A stretch of 36,499 bases of DNA from Actinomadura sp. KC06 (GCF_004348735.1 NZ_SMKT01000093.1:1-36499), one strand, 5' to 3'. Shown: positions 1 through 10,681, counted from the stretch's first letter. Numbers and translations are program-made. The notes: a model not told the origin generated them from the sequence alone.

Positions 1-1
1 C

Positions 2-460
2 CCCCGCCCCGCGTCCGCGGGGACGGGCGCCGCCGCCGGGCCGCGCCGCCCCCGCATGCTCGTCGCCGCCGACACCACCGCCGAGGACCCCTCCGTCCGC
101 CTCACCCGCCGCCAGCTCCTCGACGGCGCGGGCATCGACGAGGCCCTCCTCGCCCGCATGGAGGAGTACGGCCTCGTCCGCCGCACCGGCGCCCACTACG
201 AGGGCGACGCGCTCAACATCGCGCGTGTCGCCGCCGCGCTCGGCGAGTTCGGCTTCGAGGTCCGGCACCTGCGCGCCGTCAAGGCCGCCGCCGACCGGCA
301 GGTCGGCCTCATCGAGCAGATGGTCGCCCCGCAGCTGCGCCGCCGCAGCAGCGGCGCACACGAGCAGGCCGCCGAGACCGCCCGCGAGATCGCCGCCCTG
401 TCGGTGAAACTGCACGCCGCGCTGGTCTCCGCCGGCCTCAGCGAAAGCCTCGACCGCTGA
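2..460 (+). CDS. ftsR: MerR-family regulator, FtsR-like (3' part only)
   Basis: The frame is open from base 2, so the gene starts upstream of the window; the ATG at 56 is probably internal. What remains is the C-terminal half of an FtsR/Rv1828-type MerR protein: a short Pro/Ala/Arg-rich linker, then a second helical domain (LTRRQLLDGAGIDEALLARM) that in this family carries an extra winged-helix-like fold, and a helical tail. The N-terminal DNA-binding MerR domain is not in the window. The order FtsR-like MerR, bifunctional nuclease, second MerR, gcvP is the Rv1828-Rv1832 order of mycobacteria, which supports the assignment. In Corynebacterium the homologue activates ftsZ; that this one does so is inferred. 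Confidence 0.75.
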   Translation, partial: PRPASAGTGAAAGPRRPRMLVAADTTAEDPSVRLTRRQLLDGAGIDEALLARMEEYGLVRRTGAHYEGDALNIARVAAALGEFGFEVRHLRAVKAAADRQVGLIEQMVAPQLRRRSSGAHEQAAETAREIAALSVKLHAALVSAGLSESLDR

Positions 461-602
461 TCATGCGCGCCGCGGAGGTTTTTGCCGGACGCGCGGCATC
501 ACGAGCTGTCCGGGGCGGGGTGTACGTTGGCTACAGGGTTCGGTCACGAATCGATCCGCTGCACGTGGTGATCGAGATAGCGAGAACCAGCAGGGAGCCG
601 CA

Positions 603-1073
603 GTGAAGCAGATGGAGGTCGTCGGCGTCCGGGTCGAGATGCCCTCCAATCAGCCCATCGTCCTGTTGAAGGAGACGGAGGGCGACCGCTACCTGCCCAT
701 CTGGATCGGGGCGGTCGAAGCGACCGCGATCGCCTTCGCCCAGCAGGGGGTCCTGCCCGCCCGGCCCCTCACCCACGACCTGTTCCGCGACGTCCTGGAC
801 GCCCTCAGCGTCCAGCTCCGCACCGTCAACATCACCGCGCTCCGCGAGGGCATCTTCTTCGCCGACCTCGTCTTCTCCAACGGCGTCGAGGTGAGCGCCC
901 GCCCGTCCGACTCCATCGCCCTGGCCCTCCGCACCGGCGCCACCATCTTCGCCAGCGAGGACGTCCTGGAAGAGGCCGGCGTCGCCATCCCCGACGAGCA
1001 AGAAGACGAAGTAGAGAAGTTCCGAGAGTTCCTCGACACCATCAGCCCGGAGGACTTCGGCCGGGCCGGCTAG
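603..1073 (+). CDS. Bifunctional nuclease family protein (DUF151), Rv1829-like
   Basis: 156 residues, close to the usual length of this family. The N-terminus (MKQMEVVGVRVE) and the core around residues 20-60 (PIVLLKETEGDRYLPIWIG, then EATAIA) are typical of DUF151/BFN domain proteins, as is the later ARPSDSIALALRTGA segment. Plant and thermophile members have been reported to cleave RNA and DNA; the role in actinomycetes is not settled. The start is GTG at 603, chosen because AGGGAG (592-597) lies 5 nt upstream and the family N-terminus begins here. It sits between two MerR genes, as in mycobacteria. The 142-bp gap upstream could hold its own promoter, but I see no clear -35/-10 pair. Confidence 0.88.
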   Translation: MKQMEVVGVRVEMPSNQPIVLLKETEGDRYLPIWIGAVEATAIAFAQQGVLPARPLTHDLFRDVLDALSVQLRTVNITALREGIFFADLVFSNGVEVSARPSDSIALALRTGATIFASEDVLEEAGVAIPDEQEDEVEKFREFLDTISPEDFGRAG

Positions 1074-1289
1074 GTCGCGCTCGGGGTGACCCTCGGTAAC
1101 CCGATGTGAGGGTACGGCGAGCCTGCCAAGAGGGGGCTTCCCAGCGGGTTAGCCTGGGATGACGTGCGAGCAGCGGGTTTGTTGCCCCGGTTCCTGGGGA
1201 TTCTTGAAGATAAGCTTGATCGCCTACCGGTAGGGGCCCTGCGCAGCAACCCCGGCCACCACCGCAACCCTGCGACGACCTGGGCCGTT

Positions 1290-1432
1290 GCGATCGCGTC
1301 CGAAGGCAGGTTTCGAGCTTGCGAGAAACCCGATCGCGAAGCGAGCCGCAAGGCGAGACGGAGCGATGCAGCGATCGCACCGCGTTTCTCGACGATGCAG
1401 GCCCTCCAGGGCCGAAGGAGGAGAGAAATGCA
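1290..1432 (+). repeat. Dispersed intergenic repeat, copy A
   Basis: About 143 bp that recur in inverted orientation at 8161-8320. The strongest part is a 30-bp block at 1340-1369, identical by eye to the reverse complement of 8225-8254. Other shared parts are CGATCGCGT-n-CGAAG at the left end, CGACGATG near 1391, and a hairpin (GGCCCT-CC-AGGGCC, about 1401-1414) followed directly by GAAGGAGGAG. Both copies are intergenic. No transposase or coding capacity is visible, so this looks like a small non-autonomous or structural repeat. Confidence 0.8.
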
Positions 1433-1531
1433 GGTAATAGGAGGTTCATCCGGGCATGCGACGCGCCGACGATGAACGTTGACCCCACCCTGACCGGCAC
1501 CTACCGTGCTGGTGGAACACCCGTGGTGTAA

Positions 1532-1553
1532 TTCGTCAAACCCCCTTGACGAA
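1532..1553. promoter_or_regulatory. Perfect 8-bp inverted repeat before second MerR gene
   Basis: TTCGTCAA, a 6-nt spacer (ACCCCC), then TTGACGAA. It lies 34 bp before the GTG start of the MerR gene. It could be an operator for that regulator or an RNA hairpin in its leader; the sequence alone does not decide. The right arm contains TTGACG, which could also act as a -35 element, but I see no good -10 downstream. Confidence 0.5.
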
Positions 1554-1586
1554 GCGCCACGGGATGATTTGGAGCCGGAGGTCCGC

Positions 1587-2189
1587 GTGGCGGTGAGCAG
1601 CGGCGAGGGCAAGGCGACCCCCGAGAGGCATATGGCGTCCCAGCGCGCCGGAGAGCAGGGACTGCTCTTCGACACGCGGGTGTCGGCGCCGCCGGAGGAT
1701 GTCGGATACCGCGGCCCCACGGCCTGCGCCGCGGCGGGGATCACCTACCGGCAGCTCGACTACTGGGCCCGGACGAAGCTGGTCGAGCCGAGCGTCCGGT
1801 CGGCGCACGGGTCGGGGAGCCAGCGGTTGTACAGCTTCCGCGACATCCTCGTCCTGAAGGTCGTGAAGCGGCTCCTCGACACCGGGGTGTCGCTGCAGCA
1901 GATACGCACGGCGGTCACCCATCTGCGCGATCGCGGCGTGCAGGACCTGGCGCAGATCACGTTGATGAGCGACGGCGTCAGCGTCTACGAGTGCACCTCC
2001 CCGGACGAGGTCGTCGACCTCCTGCAGGGCGGGCAGGGCGTGTTCGGCATCGCGCTCGGACGGGTGTGGCAGGAGGTGGAGGGCAGTCTCGCGGAGCTCC
2101 CCGGTGAGCGCGCCGCCGCCGACGACGACCCGTCCGAACACCCCCACGACGAGCTGGCCAACCGGCGCCGCGCGCGCCGCACCGGATGA
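1587..2189 (+). CDS. MerR-family transcriptional regulator, Rv1830-like
   Basis: 200 residues from GTG 1587. After a variable head containing EQGLLF, the MerR helix-turn-helix begins near residue 35 (VGYRGPTACAAAGITYRQLDYW), followed by the wing and recognition part (GSGSQRLYSFRDILVLKVV), a dimer helix (LLDTGVSLQQIRTAV) and a conserved tail with YECTSPDEVVDLLQGGQGVFGIA. This closely resembles M. tuberculosis Rv1830 as I remember it. GTG 1587 was chosen because GGAGG (1577-1581) is 5 nt upstream; GTG 1593 is an alternative. An upstream ATG/GTG-type extension (to about 1506) would run back through the inverted repeat and is less likely. The target genes are not evident here. The gene ends 26 bp from the convergent membrane-protein gene. 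Confidence 0.88.
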   Translation: MAVSSGEGKATPERHMASQRAGEQGLLFDTRVSAPPEDVGYRGPTACAAAGITYRQLDYWARTKLVEPSVRSAHGSGSQRLYSFRDILVLKVVKRLLDTGVSLQQIRTAVTHLRDRGVQDLAQITLMSDGVSVYECTSPDEVVDLLQGGQGVFGIALGRVWQEVEGSLAELPGERAAADDDPSEHPHDELANRRRARRTG

Positions 2190-2215
2190 CAGCGCCTCCT
2201 TTGACCACGGCTTGA

Positions 2216-4693
2216 CTACAGCGCTTCCTTGCGCTGCAGGTAGGTGAACGCTCCCCAGCCGGGCAGGACGGGCAGCCACAGGGTGAGCAGCCGGTAGAGC
2301 AGGACCGCGGACGTCGCCGTCTCCGCGGAGAGCCCCGAGATCGTCAGCGCCAGGGTGAGGGCGCCCTCGACGGCGCCGAGGCCGCCGGGCGTCGGCGCGG
2401 CCGACCCGAGGGCGTTGGCGGTGAGGAAGACCACCACGACCGTCGTGATCGGCAGCGAGCCACCGAACGCGCGGATCGAGGCGTCCAGGCACAGGACGAA
2501 CGCCACCGTCAGCAGGAGCGTCCCGCCCATTCCCGTGGACAGCTTCTTCGGGGACTGCAGGACGTCCACCAGACGCGGCACCACGCCGGAGAACATGCTC
2601 TTCAGGCGGGTCGTGACCTCACGCCGGACGCGCGGCACCGTCAGCGCGAGACCCGCCAGCAGCCCCAGCGACAGGACCGCGATCACGACGGTGCGGGACG
2701 GCGCGAGGTCCTGCGTCGCCTTCGCCGTCGACCCGGTGAGGAACCCGAACAGGATCAGCAGCAGGATGTGCGTGACCAGCCCCACCAGCTGCGACGCGCC
2801 GACGCTCGCGACGGCCAGGCCCGGCCGCACCCCCGAGCGCTGCACGTAGCGGGTGTTGACGGCGACGCCGCCGACCGCCGCCGGCGCCACCAGCTTCACG
2901 AACGACGCGGCGAGCTGCGCCAGCACCGTGCGCCACAGCGGCAGCCGCTCCGGGACGAACCCCATCAGCATCAGCGCGGCCGCGACATAGGTGAGCGCCG
3001 CCGCGCCCAGCGCGACCAGGACCCACTGCCAGCTCGCGGTGGCCGTCATCGTCCCGAGGTCGAGGCTCGCCACCTGCGGGATGACGATGTACGCCGCGAC
3101 CGACAGCGCCACGATGCTGAAGATCGTCCGGGGGCGGAACCGCTCCAGCCTGGCGGGCGCGACCTCCGTCTCCGGCTTCAGCCGGACGATCTGCTCCCGG
3201 ATCCGGGTCAGCAGGTCCCGGTCGTGCCGCAGCGCGGTCCGGGTCGTCCGCGACAGCGCCACCCGCTGCAGCAGCGGCACGGCGGCGGCGAGGGCCTCCT
3301 CGCCGAGCACGGCCACCGCCGTCCGGACGGCCCGCTCCGGGCCCGCCCGCAGCGCCAGCGTCGTGAGGATCTGCGCCAGGTCGAGCCGCAGCGCCAGGTC
3401 GCCCGCCGCGATCTCCCCGGCCCGCAGATCGGTGATGTAGGCGCTGCCGTCGTCGCCGACCAGGACGGCGCCGTCCTGCAGCCGGCGGTGCGCCAGCCGC
3501 CCCTCCTGCAGGGCGCGGAACTGCCGCCACACGTCCGTCAGGAGGTCGTCGGTGACCTCCTCGTCGTCGAGGTCCGCGAGCCGCCGCCCCGGGACGTGCT
3601 CGTAGGCGAGCAGCGCCGCCTCCGTGCCGACCTCCGACGTGCCGATCAGGCGTGGCGTCCGGACGCCCGCCGCGTCCACCGCGTACGCCATCAGCGACTC
3701 CTGCTCCAGGGAGCGGCGCAGCGAGCGCAGCGCCCGCCCGGTCGTCGTGGCGCGCAGCCGCAGCAGCCGCCACACCCGGTACAGCAGGCCCGCCGTCTGC
3801 TGATCGCGGTCGAGGACGTGCAGCTCCAGGTCCCAGTCGCCGTGGGCGCCGCGTCCCACGGGGAGCCGCGCGCCGCGTCCGTCCAGGGGACGGGGCGCGA
3901 GGACGACGCCGTACCGGCGGGTCTCCTCGGCGCCGTCGGCGGGCTCGTCCAGGCGCGCGGCCCGCTTCGGGCGCAGCCCGAGGCGTTCGAGCGCCGCCAC
4001 CACCGCCCGTCCCGGCGGGCGCGGGTTCGGGGTGCCGACCACGTACAGGGTGCCGTGGCCGATGGCGCGTCCGAGGAAGTAGGTGGCGGCGAGCGCGGCG
4101 ACCGAGGCGTAGGACGCGGTGAGGCCCGTCAGCGCCGCCAGCCCGATCATCGTCCAGGTCGCGGCCTGCCAGCGGGCGCGGCCCGCCATCCCGACCGCGC
4201 TGACGAACGCGATCACCGGCGCGATGTCGGTGTGCACCGGCGCGGTCTCCGTGCCGCCCCAGATCAGCGAGTCCAGGACGCCGCCGGGCGCGCCGCGCAC
4301 CACCAGGTCGTCCAGGCCGACCGTGAGCCCGAACGCGATCACGGCGGCGAGCAGCGCGATCGCGACGCGCATCCCGTCCTTGTGGAACAGCCGCTCGATG
4401 CCGAACGCGATCGGCACCGCCAGCACGCCGAAGCTGGACACCAGCGTCGCCAGCGACAGCAGCAGCCGCGGCGCGTGCGCGGCGCCCTCGGCGATGTCGG
4501 TGTGCAGGCCGTGCGTCGTCTCCTGCGCGATCGACACCAGCAGCATCACCGCCGCGAGCCCGACGACGGACGCCGCGAACCGGATCGCGTCGGCCGGGCG
4601 GCGGATCCGGTCCGGCTGGGCGGGCTCGTCGACGGGCACACCGGCGGACGCGCCCTGCCGCGCGGGCGCCGCCTCCTCGTGGATCGGGGTCAC
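2216..4693 (-). CDS. Membrane protein: pseudokinase-like domain fused to LPG-synthase/flippase TM domain
   Basis: 825 residues from GTG 4693. Three parts are visible. Residues about 37-240 hold several hydrophobic segments. Residues about 300-460 resemble a kinase or aminoglycoside phosphotransferase C-lobe (AYEHVPGRRLADL; H402-RRLQDGAVLV; ITD422L). The last ~350 residues (from RFRPRTIFSIVALSV) are the multi-pass LPG_synthase_TM/UPF0104 domain, with FVKLVAPAAVGGVAVNTRYVQ and a PTPGGLGAVEGAL motif typical of that family. Against the kinase pattern HGDLHPGNVLV, the catalytic Asp is Arg404 and the Asn is Ala409, while the DFG-position Asp422 is kept, so it is probably a pseudokinase. A role in moving or modifying a lipid or lipid-linked sugar is inferred. 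Longer starts extend into an Arg/Pro-rich shadow frame and are rejected. The RBS is weak. Confidence 0.8.
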   Translation of the reverse strand: MTPIHEEAAPARQGASAGVPVDEPAQPDRIRRPADAIRFAASVVGLAAVMLLVSIAQETTHGLHTDIAEGAAHAPRLLLSLATLVSSFGVLAVPIAFGIERLFHKDGMRVAIALLAAVIAFGLTVGLDDLVVRGAPGGVLDSLIWGGTETAPVHTDIAPVIAFVSAVGMAGRARWQAATWTMIGLAALTGLTASYASVAALAATYFLGRAIGHGTLYVVGTPNPRPPGRAVVAALERLGLRPKRAARLDEPADGAEETRRYGVVLAPRPLDGRGARLPVGRGAHGDWDLELHVLDRDQQTAGLLYRVWRLLRLRATTTGRALRSLRRSLEQESLMAYAVDAAGVRTPRLIGTSEVGTEAALLAYEHVPGRRLADLDDEEVTDDLLTDVWRQFRALQEGRLAHRRLQDGAVLVGDDGSAYITDLRAGEIAAGDLALRLDLAQILTTLALRAGPERAVRTAVAVLGEEALAAAVPLLQRVALSRTTRTALRHDRDLLTRIREQIVRLKPETEVAPARLERFRPRTIFSIVALSVAAYIVIPQVASLDLGTMTATASWQWVLVALGAAALTYVAAALMLMGFVPERLPLWRTVLAQLAASFVKLVAPAAVGGVAVNTRYVQRSGVRPGLAVASVGASQLVGLVTHILLLILFGFLTGSTAKATQDLAPSRTVVIAVLSLGLLAGLALTVPRVRREVTTRLKSMFSGVVPRLVDVLQSPKKLSTGMGGTLLLTVAFVLCLDASIRAFGGSLPITTVVVVFLTANALGSAAPTPGGLGAVEGALTLALTISGLSAETATSAVLLYRLLTLWLPVLPGWGAFTYLQRKEAL

Positions 4694-5017
4694 GCCGTAC
4701 CGCCGCCCTGACCGTCCGTCATCGCGATCAGCGTCCCAGAACCGGCGGCGCGCCGTCGACCGGTGCCCCGTCGGGCGTCGCGCTTTCACCCCGCACCCAC
4801 CGTCCTCCAGCCCCCGCCCACCGCCATTCAACGGACGAGCTCCGTTCGGCCGACCATCTCCGTCCGCCGCTGCCCGGGGCTGTTCCGTCCCAGGTGGGAC
4901 TGCACATCGTACTGGCTGGTACGGCGCCCGGCCCCGCGGGGACGGACCCGGCGGGGCCCGGCGCGATCGCGGGAACCGATCTTTGGGTAGGGTTTGTCCA
5001 GGACATGCCGTCGACCC
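4694..5017. other. Divergent intergenic region before the gcvP riboswitch
   Basis: 324 bp between the membrane-protein start (minus) and the riboswitch. It must hold promoters for both sides. TAGGGT at 4988-4993 is a possible -10 for the gcvP transcript, and TACGAT read on the minus strand near 4908 is a possible -10 for the membrane-protein gene. Neither has a good -35. I see no gene. Confidence 0.4.
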
Positions 5018-5213
5018 TGTGCGGGAGAGACCCCACGCCGCCAGCGTGGGGCGCCGAAGGGGCAACCTCCCCGGAACCTCTCAGGCAAAAGGACCGCTCG
5101 GGCGAGGCACCTCTGGAAAGCAGGCGTCGATTCCCGTGTCCCGGGAAGGCGGCTCACCGAAGGGGAAACCCCGCTGCGCGGGTGAAGCTCTCAGGTGCCG
5201 ATGACAGAGGGGG
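5018..5213 (+). promoter_or_regulatory. Tandem glycine riboswitch
   Basis: Two aptamers lie in series 66 bp before gcvP. Aptamer 1 (about 5018-5096) has GCGGGAGAGACC, a GC hairpin, GCCGAAGGGGCAA and the conserved CTCTCAGGCAAAAGGACCGC. Aptamer 2 (about 5108-5213) has CTCTGGAAAGC, CACCGAAGGGGAAACC, and GCTCTCAGGTGCCGATGACAGAGG. A short linker joins them, as in the classical two-aptamer glycine riboswitch. It normally switches on glycine-cleavage genes when glycine is abundant, which fits gcvP. I see no T-run terminator, so control at translation initiation is more likely, but that is inferred. Confidence 0.95.
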
Positions 5214-5278
5214 AGACCGGCCGCAGGCCCCCGCGCCAGCGGCCCGCCTGAGCGACCGCAGCAGCCAGGAGGCTCTCC

Positions 5279-8149
<2,871 letters not shown>

Positions 8150-8160
8150 GCTGTGTTTAT

Positions 8161-8320
8161 TGCGTTTCCCTCCTCCTTCGGGCCCTGGGGGCCCTCCATC
8201 GTCGGGTAACGCGGGCGATCGCCGGCATCGCTCCGTCTCGCCTTGCGGCTCGCTGCGCGATCAGGTTCTCGCGGGCTCGTGTCTTCGCCCCCGGCCAAGG
8301 CTTCGCACGCGATCGCGCGA
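8161..8320 (-). repeat. Dispersed intergenic repeat, copy B (inverted)
   Basis: Reverse-strand copy of the 1290-1432 repeat, in the 287-bp gap between gcvP and the TPR gene. The identical 30-bp block is 8225-8254. The GGGCCC-type hairpin is present with a changed stem (about 8176-8190), next to the complement of GAAGGAGGAG. This copy is slightly longer because of insertions in its distal third. The two copies enclose the MerR, membrane-protein and gcvP segment as inverted repeats. The rest of the gap (8321-8436) shows nothing clear. Confidence 0.8.
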
Positions 8321-8436
8321 GGTGAGGTCGTCGACGGCTGAGGTGCCGGCTGATGTGCGCGCGGGGCGTCGCGAGACGAGCGGTCGGGCGGTCGCTAGGC
8401 TCTTTCCGGACCCCCGACCTCAGAGGGCAGAGACTG

Positions 8437-9549
8437 ATGAGTCCCGTGACCGATGACCCGGCTCAGTTGTGCGAGGAGGCGCGGAGCCTCGCGGAGAACG
8501 GCGAGGCCGGGCGCGCGGCGGTGCTGTTCGAGAAGGTGCTGGAGCTCGGCGAGACGGCCTGCCGGGCGCAGGCCGCGCTGGGGCTGGCGGTCGTCCTCGA
8601 CGACGCCGGGGAGGTGGAGCGGGCGCGGGACGCCGACCGGGCGGCGATCGCCACCGGCGACCCCGAGTACGGCCCGCGCGCCGCCTACCATCTGGCGCTC
8701 ACGCACGAGCGGGCGGGCGAGCACGGCGAGGCGGCGCCCGCGTGGCGGGTGGTGGTCGACTTCGGCAACCCGGCGTACCTGCCGCCCGCCCATCTGGCGC
8801 TCGCCCGGATCGCCGACGACGCCGGCGAGTTCGACGAGGCGCGCGGCCACTGGGAGGCGGTGATCGCGACGGGCGACGCCGAGTACGGGCCGCCCGCCGC
8901 GCACGACCTCGCGCAGCGGCACCTGGAGCGCGGCGAGCCCGCGCGGGCGCAGCGGGTCCTGGCCGCCGGGCTCAAGCTGATCGACCGCGGCACCGCCCCG
9001 TACGCGTACGCGCGGCTCGCGGTCGCGCTGGGCATCGCCTACCTCGACCAGGCGATCGGGTCGTTCGGCGCGGCGCTGGGGGAGGAGCCGTCCGACCCGG
9101 AGGTGGGGCCGCTGGCGACCGAGCTGCTGGCGCGGACGCTGCCGCTGCGCGGACGCGCCGGCGAGGCGGCCGAGGTGTGGCGGCGGGGGCTGTCCGACCC
9201 GGCGACCGCGGGCCAGGTGCGGGCGCGGCTGCGCCGCGACTTCGGCGGGGACGAGGACGACGGCGACCCCGCCGACCTGTGGTGGGAGCCGGTCGTCGAG
9301 CAGGCGGTGTCCGACGGGACGCTCCCCGCCCTCGCCGGGGAGGCGTTCGGCGCGCTCGACCACATGTACGCGCTGCTCGCCGTCCGGAACGGCGACGCGC
9401 CGGAGGACCGGCGGGCGGGCAGCGCGCACGAGGCGCTGGGCCAGGCGGTGCAGGTTCCCGGCGACTACGCGTGGGGCCCGCTGCTGCAGGAGAGCTTCGC
9501 CGAGCGGCTCCGCCTCGCGATGGGCCCCTCCGACCGGCCCGAGCGCTAG
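8437..9549 (+). CDS. Tetratricopeptide-repeat protein
   Basis: 370 residues from ATG 8437 (AGAGGGCAG upstream). It has helix-pair repeats with small Ala/Gly positions, such as AALGLAVVLDDAGEVERARD, AYHLALTHERAGEHGEAAP, HLALARIADDAGEFDEARG and HDLAQRHLERGEPARAQR. From about residue 70 the units are about 36 residues apart and each starts with a G-(D/N)-x-x-Y-x-P motif (GDPEYGP, GNPAYLP, GDAEYGP). The C-terminal third has weaker repeats and acidic stretches. There is no signal peptide or membrane segment. TPR proteins act as protein-binding scaffolds; the partner is unknown. A longer start at 8353 enters the untranslated leader and is less likely. The hydrolase gene follows after 51 bp but appears to have its own promoter. 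Confidence 0.8.
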   Translation: MSPVTDDPAQLCEEARSLAENGEAGRAAVLFEKVLELGETACRAQAALGLAVVLDDAGEVERARDADRAAIATGDPEYGPRAAYHLALTHERAGEHGEAAPAWRVVVDFGNPAYLPPAHLALARIADDAGEFDEARGHWEAVIATGDAEYGPPAAHDLAQRHLERGEPARAQRVLAAGLKLIDRGTAPYAYARLAVALGIAYLDQAIGSFGAALGEEPSDPEVGPLATELLARTLPLRGRAGEAAEVWRRGLSDPATAGQVRARLRRDFGGDEDDGDPADLWWEPVVEQAVSDGTLPALAGEAFGALDHMYALLAVRNGDAPEDRRAGSAHEALGQAVQVPGDYAWGPLLQESFAERLRLAMGPSDRPER

Positions 9550-9588
9550 CGCGGTCATCCCGCCGCGGTGATCGTTCCAGGGGCGGGC

Positions 9589-9594
9589 TACGGT
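9589..9594 (+). promoter_or_regulatory. -10 element for leaderless hydrolase gene
   Basis: TACGGT fits the actinomycete TAnnnT -10 and ends 6 nt before ATG 9601. There is no Shine-Dalgarno sequence, so a leaderless mRNA starting at the ATG is likely. The -35 is not clear. Confidence 0.5.
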
Positions 9595-9600
9595 GGGCGG

Positions 9601-10236
9601 ATGGAGGTCGTGACGGCGCACGGGCCGGCCGGGGTGGCGCTGGACGAGCCGGACGACCCGGCGTTCCTGCTGGTCCTGACGCACGGCTCGAACGGGAGCG
9701 TGGACGCGCCCGACCTGCTGGCCGTCCGGGAGACCGCGCTGAGGCTGGGCGGCGCGGTGGCGCGGGTGACGCAGCCGTTCCGGCTCGCGGGCCGCCGCGC
9801 GCCCGGCCCCATGGCGAAGCAGGACGAGGCGTGGCTGGAGATCATCGGCGTGCTGCGGGACCGGGTCGGGGACGTCCCGCTCGTGCAGGGAGGCCGGAGC
9901 AACGGCGCCAGGGTGGCGTGCCGGACGGCGACCGGCGCGGGCGCGGTGGGCGTCCTCGCGCTGGCCTTTCCGCTTCACCCGCCGTGGAACCCGGAGAAGA
10001 CGCGGGTGGACGAGTTGCGCTCTGCAGGCGTGGAGGTCGTCGTCGTCAACGGCGACCGGGACCCGTTCGGCGTGCCGGACAAGGCGGACGCGGCGAAGGT
10101 CATCGTGCTGGCGGGGGAGCGGCACGATCTGCACCGGGATCCCGCCGCGGTCGGGACGGCGGCGGAGCCGTGGCTGCGGAGATGGGCGGGGTCGCGGGGT
10201 CGGGCGGCCCGCGCGGTGCGGACGGGCGGCCCGTGA
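9601..10236 (+). CDS. Alpha/beta hydrolase, KANL3/Tex30 type
   Basis: 211 residues. The strand-loop LLVLTHGSNGS supplies the oxyanion region; the nucleophile elbow is GGRS100NGAR (family pattern GGxSxGxR). Asp152 or Asp154 (NGDRDPFG) and His175 (ERHDLH) complete a Ser-Asp-His triad. Proteins of this small family act as predicted esterases or dienelactone-hydrolase-like enzymes; the substrate is unknown. The start at ATG 9601 is preferred over the upstream GTG 9568 because a good -10 (TACGGT) lies 6 nt before it and the region between is non-coding in style. A strong hairpin follows the gene at 10269-10293. Confidence 0.8.
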   Translation: MEVVTAHGPAGVALDEPDDPAFLLVLTHGSNGSVDAPDLLAVRETALRLGGAVARVTQPFRLAGRRAPGPMAKQDEAWLEIIGVLRDRVGDVPLVQGGRSNGARVACRTATGAGAVGVLALAFPLHPPWNPEKTRVDELRSAGVEVVVVNGDRDPFGVPDKADAAKVIVLAGERHDLHRDPAAVGTAAEPWLRRWAGSRGRAARAVRTGGP

Positions 10237-10268
10237 CGGTCCCGATGGCGGTCTGGTCGGCGGTTCCG

Positions 10269-10293
10269 TTCCGGGCCCGGTGCGGGCCCGGAA
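10269..10293. terminator. GC hairpin between convergent genes
   Basis: TTCCGGGCCCG, loop GTG, CGGGCCCGGAA: an 11-bp perfect stem. It lies between the hydrolase gene (+) and the DUF5999 gene (-), so it can serve both. It has no T tract, which is usual in GC-rich actinomycetes. Confidence 0.65.
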
Positions 10294-10360
10294 GGAGCGG
10301 GCAGGTGGCCGTGCCCCCGAGGATGATCACCCGTTTGAACTAGTCCCCCGTGGACGTCGT

Positions 10361-10564
10361 TCAGGCGGCGGACGGAGCCAGCGGATCCGTCGGCCGGTGC
10401 GGTGCGATGATTCCCCCGTCGGGCAGCAGCTCACCGGTGTCCTCGAAGAGCACGACGCCGTTGCACAGAAGGCTCCACCCCTGCTCGGGGTGGGAGGCCA
10501 GCGTCCGGGCGGCGTCGCGGTCGGGTGCGTCGTGCGAGGGACAGGGCGGCTGGTGCGGGCACAT
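10361..10564 (-). CDS. DUF5999 family small protein
   Basis: 67 residues. The sequence opens MCPHQPPCPSHDAPDRDAA and contains SHPEQGWSLLCNGVVLFEDTGELLP and a final APHRP. I recognise it as the small actinomycete family DUF5999, common in Streptomyces and relatives. The Cys/His pairs at the start (C2, H4, C8, H11) could bind metal, but that is a guess. Its function is not known. Start ATG 10564 has GGAGG 7 nt upstream on the minus strand; longer starts to 10714 lack the family sequence. It is divergent from lutA across a 277-bp region. Confidence 0.8.
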   Translation of the reverse strand: MCPHQPPCPSHDAPDRDAARTLASHPEQGWSLLCNGVVLFEDTGELLPDGGIIAPHRPTDPLAPSAA

Positions 10565-10656
10565 CGTGGTGCCTCCGGTCTCAACTACGGGTCGGTTGTG
10601 GAGCTTTCCTTTATTGACGCCTCTCAGTGTGGAACGGTTCGCGTCCACCGGCCATA

Positions 10657-10681
10657 GTCCGTTGGGGCGGTTGTCCGTTGG
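10657..10681. repeat. 9-bp direct repeat in the DUF5999-lutA divergent region
   Basis: GTCCGTTGG occurs at 10657-10665 and 10673-10681, 16 bp apart start to start. A short inverted repeat, GGTAC-CCGA-GTACC (10680-10693), overlaps its end. These could be binding sites for a regulator of either gene. Confidence 0.4.

Larger units (their letters stand above)
1074..1586. other. Intergenic region, 513 bp, with repeat and hairpin
   Basis: No credible gene lies here. Open frames in the region have Arg/Ser/Pro-rich composition and cross the dispersed repeat. The interval holds the repeat at 1290-1432 and the inverted repeat at 1532-1553, both listed separately. I found nothing convincing in 1074-1289 and no clear terminator for the nuclease gene. 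Confidence 0.6.

Noticed and set aside
1042..1500. Open frames across repeat copy A, with similar ones at 8092-8298
   Set aside because: The similar peptides come from the shared DNA repeat; both orientations are equally open and no RBS or domain is present.
2768..4711. 647-residue open frame opposite the membrane protein
   Set aside because: Low-complexity Arg/Gln/Asp-rich shadow frame.
5018..5213. T-box or cobalamin riboswitch
   Set aside because: The conserved glycine aptamer cores appear twice; no T-box or B12 box is present.
8395..10134. 579-residue open frame opposite the TPR and hydrolase genes
   Set aside because: Shadow frame; the plus-strand genes have motifs and starts.
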